The translations under genes were made by a program, and so were the position numbers. Shown here piece after piece: positions 61,881 through 64,000 of a stretch of 64,000 bases of DNA (positions are counted from its first letter, which is position 1; each line of letters opens with the position of its first letter). The notes beneath the pieces are model-generated. The model had not been told where the DNA came from. It made no database searches and worked only from the letters and a program-made list of their open reading frames with translations. The DNA is from Monarcha castaneiventris obscurior (Eukaryota; Chordata; Aves; Passeriformes; Monarchidae): NCBI GenBank assembly GCA_026261815.1, contig JAMPIT010000862.1, positions 372,001 through 436,000 of the forward strand. The letters are read 5' to 3'.

Positions 61881-63144
61881 AGTCTGCCTTGAAATCCCCT
61901 GGGCAATCAACCCACATGGAGGCAGCTTAAGGAATGGAAAAATCAGTCACTTCTATTTCTCATGTCTTTTTTAGTCTGCAAAGTACAATATGCAGTGGGA
62001 AAATAGGATCCAAACCACTTACTCTGCAACAAAAGCAATTTGGGTTGTTTTCAACTTGAGAAAACCAATGATACCACTTCCTAAGGCCTGCCATGACAGA
62101 AGTCCATGGATGCCTGACCAATCACCTATCCTCCAATATGATGTTTCTTAAAAGAAACCCAAAGTCCCCAAATGATCATTTAGTTCCATGGGCACTAAAG
62201 AAACTTGCTCACAAGTCTAAGTAACAAAAAAAATCAATTCCTCCCACCATTACTACTGCAATTCTTAGCTATTTAGTGCCCCACTCCCAAGCACAGGTTT
62301 TTAATCACTCCTTGTTAAATATCCAGAAGGGAGGGCACATTTGTGCTGCATCTGTGGTCATCTCTTACAGACCAGGTTTGGGAGATCTCAACTGCCAAGG
62401 CTCCTGTTTCCCCCTAGCCCTGCAATGAAAACAGAAGAAACAGCTCCCTGCTGCCAAAAAGTGCCCCTCAGAGGCCTTATCCAAGCCTAGGTGGATAGCT
62501 GGAGAAATCCTTGTGAAAGTTTTCACTAGACAAGATGCCAATGGCCCTGGGTTGCAGGTGATATTTCCTGAGCTCTGATGATGTGAAGTTGCACGCTGGT
62601 GTTTGGCACAACCCCTTAAAATCACCACCTTGTGCAATAAGATCATTTTTCTAAATATCATAGGTGACATTTTAGCTGCTTGTTTTACCAACTGGAATTC
62701 CAGCACACGTGGTATGAGAAGTAGTGCTCTACAATGAGAAATACCTTTGTTTGTGAAAAATTTGGCTCTAAATTTCACATCTGAAGTACTAATTGCCCTT
62801 ATGGTTGGAGCATTTCCCAGTTTTCCTTTTGAATATAAGGGATCTCAGATCCTTAAACAAGGCAGCATGAATCACTACATTTGAGTGGAGGCCACTTGCA
62901 GCTCTGGCTTAAGGAAAACCTCTTTATTTCCTCTAAATGTCCACAATTCTCTTTAGAAGAATAATATTTACTATCAGACCTGCCCAAAATGTCTTGCTAG
63001 AAGTTTTTTCCCCACCCAAAACTTATCTTGGAACTATTTTCTGAAAATGTCAAGCCCTCTCTATTCTTCAGACAAAATGTTTGAATACCACATTTCCCCT
63101 GACTAATTTTTACAGTATTATTTTCAGTGTTCTTTTTAATTCCT

Positions 63145-63166
63145 ACTATTATTATTATTATTATTA
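63145..63166. repeat. (ATT)7 microsatellite
   Basis: About seven ATT units in an AT-rich region. Confidence 0.93.
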
Positions 63167-64000
63167 AAATACCGAATTCCCTGCCATTGCTTCACATCCT
63201 TGCTGTTGCTGATTCCTACCCATTTCTTTTGACTTTCAGCATTTCATTAATTTTTCAAAACTTTCAAAAAATGGAGGGGAAGAACGACTGCTCTCTTACT
63301 TCTTTTTGCTGAACAGTTCTCTCAATTCTGAAATGCTGCAAGTTACCACAGCCATGGTTTTACTTTTCATTTGCCATATCAGAGACTTCTTCCCATAAAC
63401 TCAGGGAATTCTGGGAAAGATGGAGAGTAGAAAAAGAGACATTTAAAGAAGAAAGTAAATAAATAATTTCTTCCCCACCCCTACCAGGGCCTTGATAGTC
63501 ACATATGGTCCTGTTTCATAAGATTGAATAAGAGCCAGAAAACAAAGAAAACGTGATGATTTTAGGGTTTGGGTTGGTTTAGGGATTTTTCCTGGATTAA
63601 TCTAGCATTTTCTTATTTCAATACTCTGAGGTTTTGTATTTTTTCAGTTAAATTTCTTTTCTTCCTCTTCAGCGAGGGACTGTGTAATTCAGACTATGTA
63701 GTAACTTTTCCTATTGAATATTTCACCAGCTCACCTGGCATTTGCTATATAGGGCTCAGCACTGATTATCTCTGGTTATGGGAATAATTCACTCCCCACA
63801 GGCAAACCCGCGTGGTGCATCGCGTCCAAACACCGTTCCGTAATCCTCTGCGAAAGGAAAACTGCAAGACGCAGGTCACATCCCCTGCCCTGGTGTCTGC
63901 TCAGGATGCACCCCGAGGGCTCTGTCCTGGGGAATCGCTGTCTCCAAGGTCAATCCAGCCCCGGGAAGCCCAGGCACAGGCAGTTTCCTGGTTACAAGGT

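Larger units (their letters stand above)
58875..64000 (-). other. Large upstream intron, segment 8 (runs off right edge)
   Basis: Unique sequence becoming AT-richer after about 61600, with an (ATT)7 run at 63145-63166. The large NCX exon for the first membrane cluster and CBD1 is not seen, so the intron continues to the right. No RNA gene was recognised. Confidence 0.62.

Overview
This is vertebrate nuclear DNA, very probably from a bird. The best evidence for a bird is three CR1 LINE remnants, one with a 3' end running into the ATTCTGTG-type terminal repeat typical of avian CR1. Repeat density is low, and no dense SINEs or long open reading frames were found. The species cannot be read from the window.

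The only gene I can support is a plasma-membrane sodium/calcium exchanger (NCX, SLC8A family) on the minus strand. Eight consecutive exons lie between 8049 and 2073. In transcript order they are: mutually exclusive exons A (8049-7943) and B (7600-7497); four small cassette exons C (5388-5368), D (4598-4581), E (4471-4457) and F (3793-3725); and two constitutive exons (2909-2779 and 2172-2073). Together they encode the second half of the Ca2+-binding domain CBD2 and the start of the segment leading to the second membrane cluster. All splice sites are AG/GT and all phases fit. The large 5' coding exon (first membrane cluster, CBD1) should lie to the right of base 64000, and the last exons (second membrane cluster) to the left of base 1.

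The A-F cassette repertoire is that of mammalian NCX1 (SLC8A1). Exon A and the constitutive exons are nearly identical to NCX1 as I remember it. Exons B, E and F differ much more, so this could be an NCX1 paralogue rather than the SLC8A1 orthologue.

From 8050 to 64000 I see no coding exon. I read it as one very large intron of the exchanger (at least about 56 kb). It contains CR1 remnants, simple repeats ((ATC)16, a GGAA run, an ATT run), one AT-rich direct/inverted repeat cluster, and several AT-rich islands that may be conserved regulatory elements. Nothing bacterial, viral or CRISPR-like was seen.

How the parts work together: exons A and B are locked into either/or use by reading frame, because including both creates a stop. 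C, D, E and F are all multiples of three in the same phase, so they can be mixed freely. The A/B choice sets which Ca2+-ligand residue CBD2 carries. A UGCAUG motif before exon B and a long polypyrimidine tract before exon A are plausible tissue-specific splicing signals.
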